Shown here piece by piece: positions 25,575 to 35,094 of a DNA stretch of 46,894 bases (within the stretch, counting starts at the first letter, position 1; every line of letters starts with the position of its first letter). The notes beneath the pieces are model-generated. The model saw only the letters and a list, made by a program, of their open reading frames with translations. It did no database searches and was not told where the DNA came from. The position numbers and the translations under genes were made by a program. The DNA comes from JAWUWD01 sp034112085 (GTDB lineage Bacteria > Bacteroidota > Bacteroidia > Cytophagales > Cyclobacteriaceae), in the NCBI GenBank assembly GCA_034112085.1, contig JAWUWD010000004.1:1-46894 (forward strand), given 5' to 3'.

Positions 25575-25605
25575 TATTGATATCTACAAAATACACTTAC
25601 CTTTG
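25575..25605 (+). promoter_or_regulatory. Promoter of typA
   Basis: TTG (25577-25579), an 18-bp spacer and TACCTTTG (25598-25605) match the Bacteroidota consensus. The predicted start (about 25611) is only some 14 nt before the ATG at 25625, giving a very short leader. Confidence 0.6.
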
Positions 25606-25624
25606 CGGCTCAATTGATAGCCCT

Positions 25625-27421
25625 ATGGAAAAATTAAGAAATATAGCCATCATCGCACACGTTGATCACGGAAAGACAACATTGGTCGATAAGATGTTAC
25701 TCACTGGAAAGTTATTTAAAGATCATGAGACTCCTGGTGAGTTGATCATGGATAGCAATGATATTGAAAAAGAGAGAGGAATTACTATTCTTGCTAAAAA
25801 CGTATCTGTACGATATAAAGATTATAAGATCAACATTATTGATACTCCTGGTCACAGTGACTTTGGTGGAGAGGTAGAGCGTGTTCTTAATATGGCTGAT
25901 GGTGTGTTGCTATTGGTCGATGCATTTGAGGGACCTATGCCACAAACAAGGTTTGTTCTTCAAAAAGCTATCCAACTAGGGTTGAAGCCTATAGTGGTTG
26001 TCAACAAAGTGGATAAGCTTAACTGTACTCCAGATATTGCTCATGAAGCTGTTTTTGATTTGATGTTTGCACTTGATGCAACCGAAGAGCAGTTGGATTT
26101 CCCTACTGTATATGGTTCAGCTAAGAATGGCTGGATGAGTTTAGATTGGCAAAAGCCAACGGAAGATATTATCCCACTAATGGATAGTATCCTTGAGCAT
26201 ATTCCTGCACCAATAGCGCATGAAGGAACTCCTCAAATGTTAATTACATCACTTGATTATTCTTCATTTATTGGAAGAATAGCAGTTGGAAGACTTCATA
26301 GAGGGACTTTGGTGGCTGGTAAGCCAGTATCATTGGTTAAAAGAGATAAAAGCATTGTGAAAACCCGAATCAAAGAACTTTATGTTTTTGAAGGGTTTGA
26401 GAAGAAAAAAGTAGAGCAAGTAAATGCAGGTGAGATTTGTGCAATTGTAGGAATCGAAGGATTTGAAATCGGTGATACTGTTGCAGATCATGAGAATCCT
26501 GAAGGATTAGAGTCTATTGCTATAGATGAGCCTACGATGAGTATGCTTTTCACGATCAATGATTCTCCGTTCTTCGGTAAAGAAGGTAAGTACGTTACTT
26601 CTCGTCACATCAAAGATAGACTGGAAAAAGAGCTAGAGAAGAACTTAGCACTTAGGGTAGAGCCAACAGGTACAGCAGATGCATTCAATGTATACGGTAG
26701 AGGTGTATTGCACTTGTCAGTGTTGATCGAAACCATGCGTAGAGAAGGATATGAGTTGCAAATAGGCCAGCCACAAGTAATTATCAAAGAAATTGATGGT
26801 GTGAAATGTGAGCCTGTTGAAGAGTTGACTATTGATCTACCAGAGAATGTTTCGGGTAAAGCTGTAGAGATGGCGACAAAAAGAAAAGGAGAAATGTTGA
26901 GTATGACTCCTAAGGGAGATCGTATGATTCTTGAATTTGAGATTCCTTCAAGGGGGATTATCGGTATGAGAAACAACTTGCTTACAGCTACAGCTGGTGA
27001 AGCAATCATGTCTCACAGATTCAAAGAATTCCAACCATACAAAGGTGCTATATCGGGTCGATTGAGTGGTTCATTGATTAGTATGGAGAATGGGAAATCT
27101 ATTCCATTTAGTATGAACAACCTTCAGGAAAGAGGAAAATTCTTTATTCCTACAAATGTTGAGATATACGAAGGACAAGTAATTGGTGAGCATATCAGAC
27201 CTAATGACTTAGTGGTGAATATCACTAAGATGAAGAAGATGTCCAATATGAGATCTTCTGGTGCTGATGATAAAGTGAAATTAGCTCCTCCAATAATCTT
27301 CACTTTGGAAGAAGCGTTGGAATACATACAAGGAGATGAATACGTAGAGGTGACTCCTAAGTCTATCAGACTTAGAAAGGTTCACTTGAAAGAAACAGAT
27401 AGAAAACGATCTAATAAGTAA
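25625..27421 (+). CDS. typA: Translational GTPase TypA/BipA
   Basis: 598 residues from the ATG at 25625; a TTG 48 nt upstream is in frame but lies in the promoter. The GTPase domain has G1 AHVDHGKT (11-18), switch II DTPGHSDFGGEVERVLNMAD and NKVDK (G4), followed by the EF-G-like domains II, III and V and the BipA-specific C-terminal domain (for example RPNDLVVNITKMKKMSNMRS, DDKVKLAPP). It binds the ribosome and is linked to 50S assembly and stress or cold adaptation in other bacteria. It stands alone, bounded by a promoter and a strong terminator. Confidence 0.97.
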   Translation: MEKLRNIAIIAHVDHGKTTLVDKMLLTGKLFKDHETPGELIMDSNDIEKERGITILAKNVSVRYKDYKINIIDTPGHSDFGGEVERVLNMADGVLLLVDAFEGPMPQTRFVLQKAIQLGLKPIVVVNKVDKLNCTPDIAHEAVFDLMFALDATEEQLDFPTVYGSAKNGWMSLDWQKPTEDIIPLMDSILEHIPAPIAHEGTPQMLITSLDYSSFIGRIAVGRLHRGTLVAGKPVSLVKRDKSIVKTRIKELYVFEGFEKKKVEQVNAGEICAIVGIEGFEIGDTVADHENPEGLESIAIDEPTMSMLFTINDSPFFGKEGKYVTSRHIKDRLEKELEKNLALRVEPTGTADAFNVYGRGVLHLSVLIETMRREGYELQIGQPQVIIKEIDGVKCEPVEELTIDLPENVSGKAVEMATKRKGEMLSMTPKGDRMILEFEIPSRGIIGMRNNLLTATAGEAIMSHRFKEFQPYKGAISGRLSGSLISMENGKSIPFSMNNLQERGKFFIPTNVEIYEGQVIGEHIRPNDLVVNITKMKKMSNMRSSGADDKVKLAPPIIFTLEEALEYIQGDEYVEVTPKSIRLRKVHLKETDRKRSNK

Positions 27422-27437
27422 GACTTATTGATATATG

Positions 27438-27473
27438 AAAAAGGGATTCACGTAAGTGAATCCCTTTTTTTGT
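27438..27473. terminator. Strong bidirectional intrinsic terminator
   Basis: AAAAAGGGATTCAC (27438-27451) and GTGAATCCCTTTTT (27456-27469) form a perfect 14-bp stem with a GTAA tetraloop, with further T residues on the plus strand. The A-rich left arm gives a U tract on the opposite strand as well. It lies between typA and the convergent ion-channel gene and can stop transcription from both. Confidence 0.9.
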
Positions 27474-27481
27474 TTAAAGTA

Positions 27482-28285
27482 CTAGAGCTTCTCCCCACAA
27501 AATTTACAATGTTCTGCATCATCATCATGTCCTTCTTGACCACAACTTTGACAAGAAATGGTGTTATGAGTAGTTTCCCTTGGCTTTATCAATTCGGAGG
27601 TGACAATGCCTGTAGGTACAGCGATTATTCCATAACCCATAATCATCACTATAGAAGCTACCATTTGTCCTAATACGGTATGCGGAGCGATATCTCCATA
27701 ACCAACAGTAGTCAATGTGACTATTGCCCAGTAGATACTTTTAGGGATACTTGTGAATCCATTTTCTCCACCTTCAATGAGATACATCAATGTGCCCAGT
27801 ATTATAACTGCAGTGACTACTGTACCCATAAATACAATGATTTTAATCCGACTTGATTTCAAAGCAGCCATCAATTGGGAAGCCTCCCCTAAAAATCTTG
27901 CTAGTTTGAAAATCCTGAAGACTCGGAGTAGACGAATACTTCTAATCACTAGTAGCGAATGTGCTCCAACGAAAAATAGACTAAGATAGGTTGGGATAAT
28001 CGATAATAAGTCTACCAACCCAAAAAAACTGAGTCCATATTTCCAAGGTTTCTTAATGACTAATAACCTAGCAATATACTCTACCGTGAATAGGATAGTA
28101 AAGACCCATTCGATCGTGTAAAGAATTTTACCATAATTTTGATCTATCTGACCGACACTTTCCAGCATGACTGCCAGTACGCTCAATAGGATGGCAACAA
28201 GTAGGATGATGTCAAAGATCTTCCCCAAAGGGGTGTCTGCTTCAAAAATTATTTCATGTATACGTGCTCTCCAATGTTTACCCAT
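27482..28285 (-). CDS. Voltage-gated-type potassium channel with C-terminal zinc-ribbon
   Basis: 267 residues, six transmembrane segments. S1 is about 24-43, S2 about 54-76, S3 about 85-105. S4 contains regularly spaced arginines (LVIRSIRLLRVFRIFKLARF, 112-131), then the pore helix with selectivity filter TVGYGD (193-198) and S6 (about 206-229). This is the Kv-like family of bacterial K+ channels in the inner membrane. The C-terminus carries two CxxC pairs (C245, C248, C260, C263) of a small zinc-ribbon, probably a cytoplasmic regulatory or assembly element. Only one nucleotide separates its start from the stop of the acylase gene upstream, so the two are translated together. Convergent with typA. 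Confidence 0.93.
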   Translation of the reverse strand: MGKHWRARIHEIIFEADTPLGKIFDIILLVAILLSVLAVMLESVGQIDQNYGKILYTIEWVFTILFTVEYIARLLVIKKPWKYGLSFFGLVDLLSIIPTYLSLFFVGAHSLLVIRSIRLLRVFRIFKLARFLGEASQLMAALKSSRIKIIVFMGTVVTAVIILGTLMYLIEGGENGFTSIPKSIYWAIVTLTTVGYGDIAPHTVLGQMVASIVMIMGYGIIAVPTGIVTSELIKPRETTHNTISCQSCGQEGHDDDAEHCKFCGEKL

Positions 28286-28286
28286 A

Positions 28287-30662
28287 TCAATTACTAGGTT
28301 TTAATATTAACAAATTTCTGCTTGAATTGATGATTTCATCTTTATTCATCATTTGCTTACGATAATTACCATCAACGAACATTTGAGCCTGATCGTCATA
28401 GTGATCACTCATCAAGTTCCCTGACTGGCCCGTAGGTAGTATTCCCACTGAGTTTTCAATATCATCAAAATCTACTACCCAACGTATTGCAGCTCCTGCA
28501 TCAACTTGATACACTCCTGTGGTATCTAATTTGAATTTTTGATTGTTGGGTAATTCAAGTCCTCCTTCTATCGGGAAGGGGCCTACATTGAAAATTTTGT
28601 CTAATGGCTTTACAGCTGCTAATGGATGCTTGTGCGTCAGTTGATGCATCTTTGACCATTCCCATTTCTCGAAATCATCACCATAGTTATCTGCCAGTAA
28701 ATTTAACGACTTAATAACGGCTTGATGAATAATATCATTTCGAGACTCTACACCTTCCGTGTTGATATCATCCCACCAAATGGATTTTTCATTTTCTATA
28801 AAATGTAAAAATGATCCTCTCATCGCAGCAGAGTTACTTATTTTTTTGTAATCCTCATAGCCCATCTCATCACCAATAGCATGATAGAATATTTGTGAAA
28901 GTAAGGTGTAATAAAGACCGGGTTCTAAGCTTTCCATTGTATGGCTGCCATCCCAGTTCATGAGTTGATCTATTATCCACTGATAATCTCCATCTATGTT
29001 TTTTATAAGCTCTCCAAGTGCCTTAGCCGTGCCTGGGTCAGTGGGAGAGGTGATGTCTAATTGTACGATTTGGTGATTAGCAATATCCCATTTCTTATCC
29101 TGAGAAAGGAGGTTTTTGACCCGTATTGCACGGTCTTTAGGTCGATAATAACCTGGATATGAGACTCCATCTACAGAGTCAGGCTGGTTATTGGTCGTAT
29201 AGACTATTCCGCTTTCTGGATTGATATTATGCGGATTTTTTGAGAATGGATAGTAACCTAAATAGTCATCGTTGCCAGAGATACCGTCCATTATAAGCTT
29301 GGAGTTAACATGGTCTGGCCTGATTGGGATCTTGGCTAAAGCCCACCATGCGATATTCTCATCGTCTGCATACATCAAATTAAGCCCCGGAGCGGGTATT
29401 TTCGAGGCAGCTTCAGCGGCATGATCGATATTCTCTGCGTGGTTAAGATCGTACAGTGCACCTACTACCGTTGAGGAGAATTGTGTATATGCCCACCAGA
29501 CGCTTATGGGGTTGTTAGAGCTATCCAATTCATCAAAAATATTATTCACTATGGGGCCATGATGAGTTGCATCTACCTTTAAGGAAACTTCTTCGCTTCC
29601 TTTAACTTTGATTATTTCTGTGCGTGAGTTTAATGAGTGCCATTCGTTTTTGAATAGGTACTTGTCATCTTTGATTTCTTCTGTAAATAGATCCACATCA
29701 TCATTTTCAAACATAGTGAATCCCCAACCTAGATGTTCATTATGTCCTAGAACACCAAACGGAATTCCAGCAGCATGCTGACCATAAAAACGAAAACCAG
29801 GATATTCAATATGCGCATCGAACCAGACACTAGGTTGCGAATATCCTATGTGCGTATCATTGGCTAGCATTGGTTTTCCAGTTTTGGTTTTGTCACCAGC
29901 GATGGCCCAACCATTACTTCCCATCCACATGGGAGCGGGTAGCTCATCAAATATCTGCGAGAAATTCTCGGCTAAAAGAGAAGCTGTTATAGCCAAAGCG
30001 CTATCCGGCTGTTGAACGGAGATAAGTTTCGCATCATTTTCAGGCATGATATCTTTCAAATAATCAACTCCTAATTGATTTTTTACCTGTGTGAAAAGTG
30101 GATCCTCTCTAAAACCATCCGCAAATCCAAATGCCATAAACCCAATGGTATGATAGATGTCTTCCGCAGTGAATTTCTCTTTTGGAATGCCCATTATGTG
30201 AAATTCTAATGGAGTAGCTCCTTTCTCTATAAATTCATTGATACCATCTATATAGGCCCAAGAAGCTTTTTGATAGGGAGACTTTTTCGATGATAAAAAG
30301 TCATTGGCTGCTTTTTTTGCTTGCTGACTTATCCCTATTGTTCGAAAAAATTTATCAGACTTCAGGGCCTTCTCTCCAACGACTTCTGCTAACCTTCCAG
30401 ACGCTAGTCGTTTGATCATTTCCATCTGGAAAAGACGTTCTTGCGCATGTAAATACCCTAGTGTGAAGTACGCGTCTTCCGCATTATTCGCATAGATGTG
30501 GGGAATGCCATATTCATCATGATAGACTTTTACTGAGTCTTGTAAATGATTGCTAGCTAATATGCCTTGATATTGAGGCTTTTTTGCTAAGAGGAAAAGA
30601 TAAGCTGATACTATAATGAGAATCACGAAAGATACCAGACCAAAAATAATTTTTCTTAGCAT
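28287..30662 (-). CDS. Penicillin acylase-family N-terminal-nucleophile hydrolase
   Basis: 791 residues, synthesised as a precursor. An N-terminal membrane or signal segment (about 5-25) implies export. The small-subunit part contains YHDEYGIPHIYANNAEDAYF and YLHAQERLFQMEMIKRLASG. Autocleavage is predicted at G248/S249 in WMGSNGWAIAG, exposing S249 as nucleophile, followed by the signature KPMLANDTHIGYS. Family members hydrolyse amide bonds of penicillins, acyl-homoserine lactones or other N-acyl compounds; the substrate cannot be deduced. Overlap-distance coupling (1 nt) to the K+ channel gene is striking but unexplained. Upstream lies a 9-bp inverted repeat (30665-30673 and 30697-30705). 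Confidence 0.9.
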   Translation of the reverse strand: MLRKIIFGLVSFVILIIVSAYLFLLAKKPQYQGILASNHLQDSVKVYHDEYGIPHIYANNAEDAYFTLGYLHAQERLFQMEMIKRLASGRLAEVVGEKALKSDKFFRTIGISQQAKKAANDFLSSKKSPYQKASWAYIDGINEFIEKGATPLEFHIMGIPKEKFTAEDIYHTIGFMAFGFADGFREDPLFTQVKNQLGVDYLKDIMPENDAKLISVQQPDSALAITASLLAENFSQIFDELPAPMWMGSNGWAIAGDKTKTGKPMLANDTHIGYSQPSVWFDAHIEYPGFRFYGQHAAGIPFGVLGHNEHLGWGFTMFENDDVDLFTEEIKDDKYLFKNEWHSLNSRTEIIKVKGSEEVSLKVDATHHGPIVNNIFDELDSSNNPISVWWAYTQFSSTVVGALYDLNHAENIDHAAEAASKIPAPGLNLMYADDENIAWWALAKIPIRPDHVNSKLIMDGISGNDDYLGYYPFSKNPHNINPESGIVYTTNNQPDSVDGVSYPGYYRPKDRAIRVKNLLSQDKKWDIANHQIVQLDITSPTDPGTAKALGELIKNIDGDYQWIIDQLMNWDGSHTMESLEPGLYYTLLSQIFYHAIGDEMGYEDYKKISNSAAMRGSFLHFIENEKSIWWDDINTEGVESRNDIIHQAVIKSLNLLADNYGDDFEKWEWSKMHQLTHKHPLAAVKPLDKIFNVGPFPIEGGLELPNNQKFKLDTTGVYQVDAGAAIRWVVDFDDIENSVGILPTGQSGNLMSDHYDDQAQMFVDGNYRKQMMNKDEIINSSRNLLILKPSN

Positions 30663-30664
30663 AA

Positions 30665-30705
30665 ACTTGATGTGGATTATATTTAAGTCATAATTTACAT
30701 CAAGT
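30665..30705. promoter_or_regulatory. 9-bp inverted repeat before the acylase gene
   Basis: ACTTGATGT (30665-30673) and ACATCAAGT (30697-30705) are perfect inverted arms separated by 23 bp, immediately upstream of the acylase start codon at 30662. It could be an operator or a leader hairpin. No promoter consensus is recognisable nearby. Confidence 0.35.
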
Positions 30706-30752
30706 CTGTCAATTATTCAGAGAATCTTTAATTTAACATTAGAGTCATTTGA

Positions 30753-33700
30753 CTACTCCATCCCGATCATGATAAACGCTCCCCAGTAGATAGGGTCTTT
30801 GTAAGTGTTTCTAACTTCTTTTTTAGCCTGAATAAAAGATGCTCTCATTTCCCCGGTCTCTAGCCATCCTCTATAGAAAGTAACCATCAACTGCTGAGTT
30901 GCATCATCATCTACTTTGAACATGCTCATTATCAATGTTTTTGCGCCCGCGACTAAGAATGCTCGCTGAAGTCCATAGACTCCTTCACCCACTTCTAAGT
31001 CTCCTAAACCTGTTTCACAAGCACTTAGTACCACTAGCTCTGTTTGATCAAGGTTGAGGTTCATGGCTTCATAAGCAGTCAGAATTCCGCTCTCCGTATT
31101 GTAATTGTTTTTGGTTTTATCAAGTATGTCGCCAGCACCTTTGAGAAGTAAACCAGTTCTCAAAAGGGGGTTTTCATAAGCTTTGTTTTTGTTAACCTCT
31201 ACAGTGTTCTTGCTGGCTTCCATATCTTCTGATGGTTTGAAAAAACCATGGGTTGCGATATGGAATATTTTAGGGTTATTCAAAGTCTTAAGTTGATCTT
31301 CATTAGCTTCTAGTTCCATATAATCTTCAGTCACCCATCCTTTTTCTTTGAGTAGGGCATGGAGCTCATTAATTTCCTTTTCCGTTCCAGGCAGATCAGC
31401 GATCTTGTTAGACGCAGTAGCACTTTGGTAGAAGTCAGGGTTCCCAAACATTAATGCTCGCTTCTCCGTCTGGACTATTCTTGTTCTTGTTTTGTTTAAG
31501 AAGATATCTTTCGTATTACTGACTAGTATGATATTGGAATTATCCAGCACATACTTTCCATCGCCAGTAGGAATGGCCTCCATGTTGATTTGGTTGTAGA
31601 CACCATCGGCAGATAGGTAGATAGTACTGAGTTCACCAGCGAAATTTTTTATTGGCTTCCAGTAGGCATCATTGGAATAGGTATCGTTCATTTTATAGAT
31701 GATACTATTTCTGTAAAATTTGAAATACTTATGTTCAAGATCTTTTCCATTAGTCATCAATGATACTTTTGGTTTAGGTGATGCCTTTTCATTTTTCAAA
31801 TAAAGTGCTGCGTATATCACAGAGTCTGTGAATACATGATCAAATTTTCTATACCTAACCATCTCTACGGCTACTTCATTCGGTTTTAATACGTTTCTAA
31901 TTTGTTCCCATGTAATGGATTTTTCTTCTGAGTCCTTGCTAAAAGCAGCAGAAGTCTCACTTAGGTTTTTCTCTAATAACTCTACTTCATTAGCGAGGTT
32001 AGCTGCATTGATGCCATTTTCAAGCTGTTGTTCTGAATTCATCGACAGCGCTTGGGTTAGTAATTCTTTCTTCCCTATCCAGGTTTGGTAGTTTTTAACC
32101 AATACATCATTACCACTGTTTAGAATTTGATTCTTAATTTTCAAGGATGAACTAAGAAGTAATGATTTAGTAGTCAGAGCATTATTATATACATTCTCCA
32201 GCATCTTAGGATCTTCGTTCATAGTTCTAAATGCGATCGTATTGTAGAACTCATAATCATCTTTGATAGTATTCCAAAACTTAGCTTTCTCTCTCTCACT
32301 GAGCGCAGGGAAGTATTTTTTGATAAACCCATTATAGTTTTCAATGGACTCATTGATGAACTTCTTGGCCTTTCTAGTGTCTCCGCTCATATAATACACT
32401 TTACTGAGTTTTGAGATCACTTTGACATAATCTGGATGTTGTTTATTGAAGAATTTCTCATACAGTTTTTTACTCTTGTCATAGTGCTCTTCAGCCTTAG
32501 CGTAGTTGTACTGTTGGTAGTATAGATCACCTTTGAGTACATAGATCTCTGCTGCATTGATATTATTCCGTTTACCAACCTTGTTTAGCCATATTTTTTC
32601 AGCCAACTCCAATGAATTGAAGGCTTGGTCATACTTTTTTTGAGCGATATACACAGTGGCCAGGTTAGTTTGATTCTGAGCATACATAGGTGTGCGAGAC
32701 CCTATTTTGTTGGCGATAATTTCTTTTGACTCTGTCATTAGACGCTCAGCTTTTGCATTGAAGCCACCTTGATAGAAAAGGATAAGTGCTTGCTGTGTAA
32801 GTGATTTAGCCACTTCTATGTGTTCTTGTCCGAATCTTGCTCTCTGTATTTCGAGTGCTTGCGTACTTCTTTCTAGCGCTTTGTCATAGTCACCGAGTAT
32901 CGTGTTAATGTCTGCAAATAGAGAAAGCGCTGGAGCCAGTTTAGTTGATTTATCACCATATATATCAAGGGCTATTTTGTTGACCCTTCTTGCGATTTTT
33001 TCAGCTTCAGTATATTCGCCCTGTATCATTTTGAGCTTTCCATAATCTACCAATGGAGCAATCAAATTTCTCGAAGATGCACCATATATTTTCTCGTAGT
33101 CTTTGACAAGCACACTGAGAATCTCATTAGTCTCTGAATATTTACCTAACGAAATATATAGGCTGGCTAATTCTTGTTTGGAACTCAACTCATTGTATCC
33201 AGCTAACCCATCAGCTCTTCTGATCAACTTTTTAGATTTACCTAGATTGTCTTCTGCACTTTCAAAGTCACCAAGTATCGCGTCAAATTTGGCCTGAGTT
33301 TCAAGAACCCCTATATAATCGACTACGTCATACCCAGCCTTGTTCTTGTCGGATAGGATGTCCTGTGCAATTTTCAGATTTTTCTTAGCTTGGTCATAAG
33401 CACCTATTTTTATTTCAATTTTAGCTAAATAGTTGAGCTCTTTTCCATACTCTACATCGGTAGGTTCATATTTAGCTTGCGCGGATTTGGCAGCTTTATC
33501 AAGTATTTCTGTAGCCTTTTTATATTCATCCTTTGCCTCATAGTAAGTAGCCAGATGATTTAGGATATTGATGTAATCCAAGTGCCAGTGATTGATCTCT
33601 TTATCTACTATATTGTCAAAGCTATTTTCATAAATCTCTCCTGCTTCTTCAAACTTACTTGTGTAGTCCAAGTAGAAGTTGGCCAGTTTGATTTTGGATA

Positions 33701-34991
33701 AATGATATAATGGAGCCTTTTCTCCATAAAGTTGTTTGTTGATCTCTACTATTTGACTGAGATATCCTTCTGCATTTCGATAATCTTTCTCTGCCAGTGC
33801 TATATCTATTAAGAGCTGAAGAATTTCAGTGCGTTTCTTGTGTATTTTGGGTATCGCATTACTTTTAGATAACAATACGCCAGCTTTGCTTTGAAGGCTG
33901 GAGGTGTTTTCTTTATTCAGCTTGGTGCTAAATTCGATAGTGCTCAGGGTGGCATAATGAATACTAGTCTTTTTGAAATATCTCTTAATATTTTTTTCAT
34001 ACTCTGATCTTACGCTTCGGTATTTGCCTTTTTCATCTCTCTTAAGATAGTTTTTGAGCATACTCTCATATATATCAAATGACAAATAGTGGGAAGTCGT
34101 ATAGTCCTTTTTTATCAAAGAAAGTGATTTTTCAAAACTTGCTTCTTTGACATTGTCTGTTAAATCAAGGATGCCATTGGCTTCGAGCATTTTCCCCCAT
34201 AGATAATTATTGAGGATATAAGTCAAGTGTCTTGTACCAAGATTTTTTTTGATCCAGTTGGATGATTTAGCAAATTCACTATCTGCATTTTTGATATCTC
34301 CTTGCTCTCCAAAAGTATAGGCTCGCAATGTTCTTAAAGTAGCAAAATCGCCCATCCTGTCATCCACCTCTTCAGAAGACAGTCTTCTTGATTTTAGTTT
34401 GCCAGAGGCATCAACAGTAGTTTCTTTGGTGACGGCTCTTCCCGAAAAGTATTGTTCAATCTCATCGATGTAGTTCTGTGCCTTAGAATAGAAACCTTGG
34501 CCTGAATAGATTGTTGCAGTCATCAACTGGATCTTAGCTTCCAGGTTCTCATTCTTGGTTTCACTTTTATCTTGAGTGGCTTTAGCTTCTAGAACATATT
34601 CTTCTGCTTTGATGAAATTACCGAAAAGTGTATATGCCTCAGCTGCTTGAAGTAGATATGATGCATGTTCAGAGCTATTCTGTCCATATTTCTTTTTGCT
34701 AATTGCTAGTGATGTTTCGACACTTGTTTTAAAGTCTCCTAGATAACCTCTTGCTTGGCTGTATTTTGCAAGTCGCATATGATATCGGGCAAGATAGTCA
34801 TGATCTGCACCTAATTTTTTCTTAGCTTTTTTGTTGAATTTAAGAAGTGCCTTATTGGCCTTTTCATAATCACCTATTTCATAATAAGCATCTGCTTTCC
34901 CTAACGCTTTGTCCCACTTAGCTTGAGCATTTGCGGAATACTGAATGAGGAAAACACAAAATGATATTAGAAGTACTTTTAATGATTTCAT
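30753..34991 (-). CDS. Exported TPR-CHAT protein (caspase-like protease)
   Basis: 1412 residues. A signal peptide (1-22, ending YSANAQA) is followed by about 900 residues of tetratricopeptide repeats, with recurring units such as YEIGDYEKANKALL, ILGDYDKALERSTQALEIQ, YNYAKAEEHYDKSKKLYEK and GDTRKAKKFINES. The C-terminal CHAT domain (about 1110-1412) carries the caspase-type dyad H1248 (HIATHGFF) and C1325 (VVLSACETGLGD), then the typical GLQRAFLVAGAKTLIMSMF. CHAT domains are cysteine proteases related to caspases and separase. TPRs usually recognise partners or substrates. The export signal places the protein outside the cytoplasm, unlike CRISPR-associated TPR-CHAT proteins. Neighbouring genes do not reveal the target. 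The downstream acylase and channel genes lie on the same strand after 90 nt. Confidence 0.88.
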   Translation of the reverse strand: MKSLKVLLISFCVFLIQYSANAQAKWDKALGKADAYYEIGDYEKANKALLKFNKKAKKKLGADHDYLARYHMRLAKYSQARGYLGDFKTSVETSLAISKKKYGQNSSEHASYLLQAAEAYTLFGNFIKAEEYVLEAKATQDKSETKNENLEAKIQLMTATIYSGQGFYSKAQNYIDEIEQYFSGRAVTKETTVDASGKLKSRRLSSEEVDDRMGDFATLRTLRAYTFGEQGDIKNADSEFAKSSNWIKKNLGTRHLTYILNNYLWGKMLEANGILDLTDNVKEASFEKSLSLIKKDYTTSHYLSFDIYESMLKNYLKRDEKGKYRSVRSEYEKNIKRYFKKTSIHYATLSTIEFSTKLNKENTSSLQSKAGVLLSKSNAIPKIHKKRTEILQLLIDIALAEKDYRNAEGYLSQIVEINKQLYGEKAPLYHLSKIKLANFYLDYTSKFEEAGEIYENSFDNIVDKEINHWHLDYINILNHLATYYEAKDEYKKATEILDKAAKSAQAKYEPTDVEYGKELNYLAKIEIKIGAYDQAKKNLKIAQDILSDKNKAGYDVVDYIGVLETQAKFDAILGDFESAEDNLGKSKKLIRRADGLAGYNELSSKQELASLYISLGKYSETNEILSVLVKDYEKIYGASSRNLIAPLVDYGKLKMIQGEYTEAEKIARRVNKIALDIYGDKSTKLAPALSLFADINTILGDYDKALERSTQALEIQRARFGQEHIEVAKSLTQQALILFYQGGFNAKAERLMTESKEIIANKIGSRTPMYAQNQTNLATVYIAQKKYDQAFNSLELAEKIWLNKVGKRNNINAAEIYVLKGDLYYQQYNYAKAEEHYDKSKKLYEKFFNKQHPDYVKVISKLSKVYYMSGDTRKAKKFINESIENYNGFIKKYFPALSEREKAKFWNTIKDDYEFYNTIAFRTMNEDPKMLENVYNNALTTKSLLLSSSLKIKNQILNSGNDVLVKNYQTWIGKKELLTQALSMNSEQQLENGINAANLANEVELLEKNLSETSAAFSKDSEEKSITWEQIRNVLKPNEVAVEMVRYRKFDHVFTDSVIYAALYLKNEKASPKPKVSLMTNGKDLEHKYFKFYRNSIIYKMNDTYSNDAYWKPIKNFAGELSTIYLSADGVYNQINMEAIPTGDGKYVLDNSNIILVSNTKDIFLNKTRTRIVQTEKRALMFGNPDFYQSATASNKIADLPGTEKEINELHALLKEKGWVTEDYMELEANEDQLKTLNNPKIFHIATHGFFKPSEDMEASKNTVEVNKNKAYENPLLRTGLLLKGAGDILDKTKNNYNTESGILTAYEAMNLNLDQTELVVLSACETGLGDLEVGEGVYGLQRAFLVAGAKTLIMSMFKVDDDATQQLMVTFYRGWLETGEMRASFIQAKKEVRNTYKDPIYWGAFIMIGME

Positions 34992-35094
34992 CTCTTGTTG
35001 AGTTTAGCCTTATTGATAACTGTCTATTCCTCCTTGTGAGGATAAGTAACTGATTATTAATTGTATATAAATCTAATTAAAAGAGTTAGGTTAT

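Noticed and set aside
30753..34991. TPR-CHAT gene as part of a CRISPR type III-E or gasdermin defence system
   Set aside because: No CRISPR array, Cas gene or gasdermin-like gene is nearby, and the protein has an export signal.
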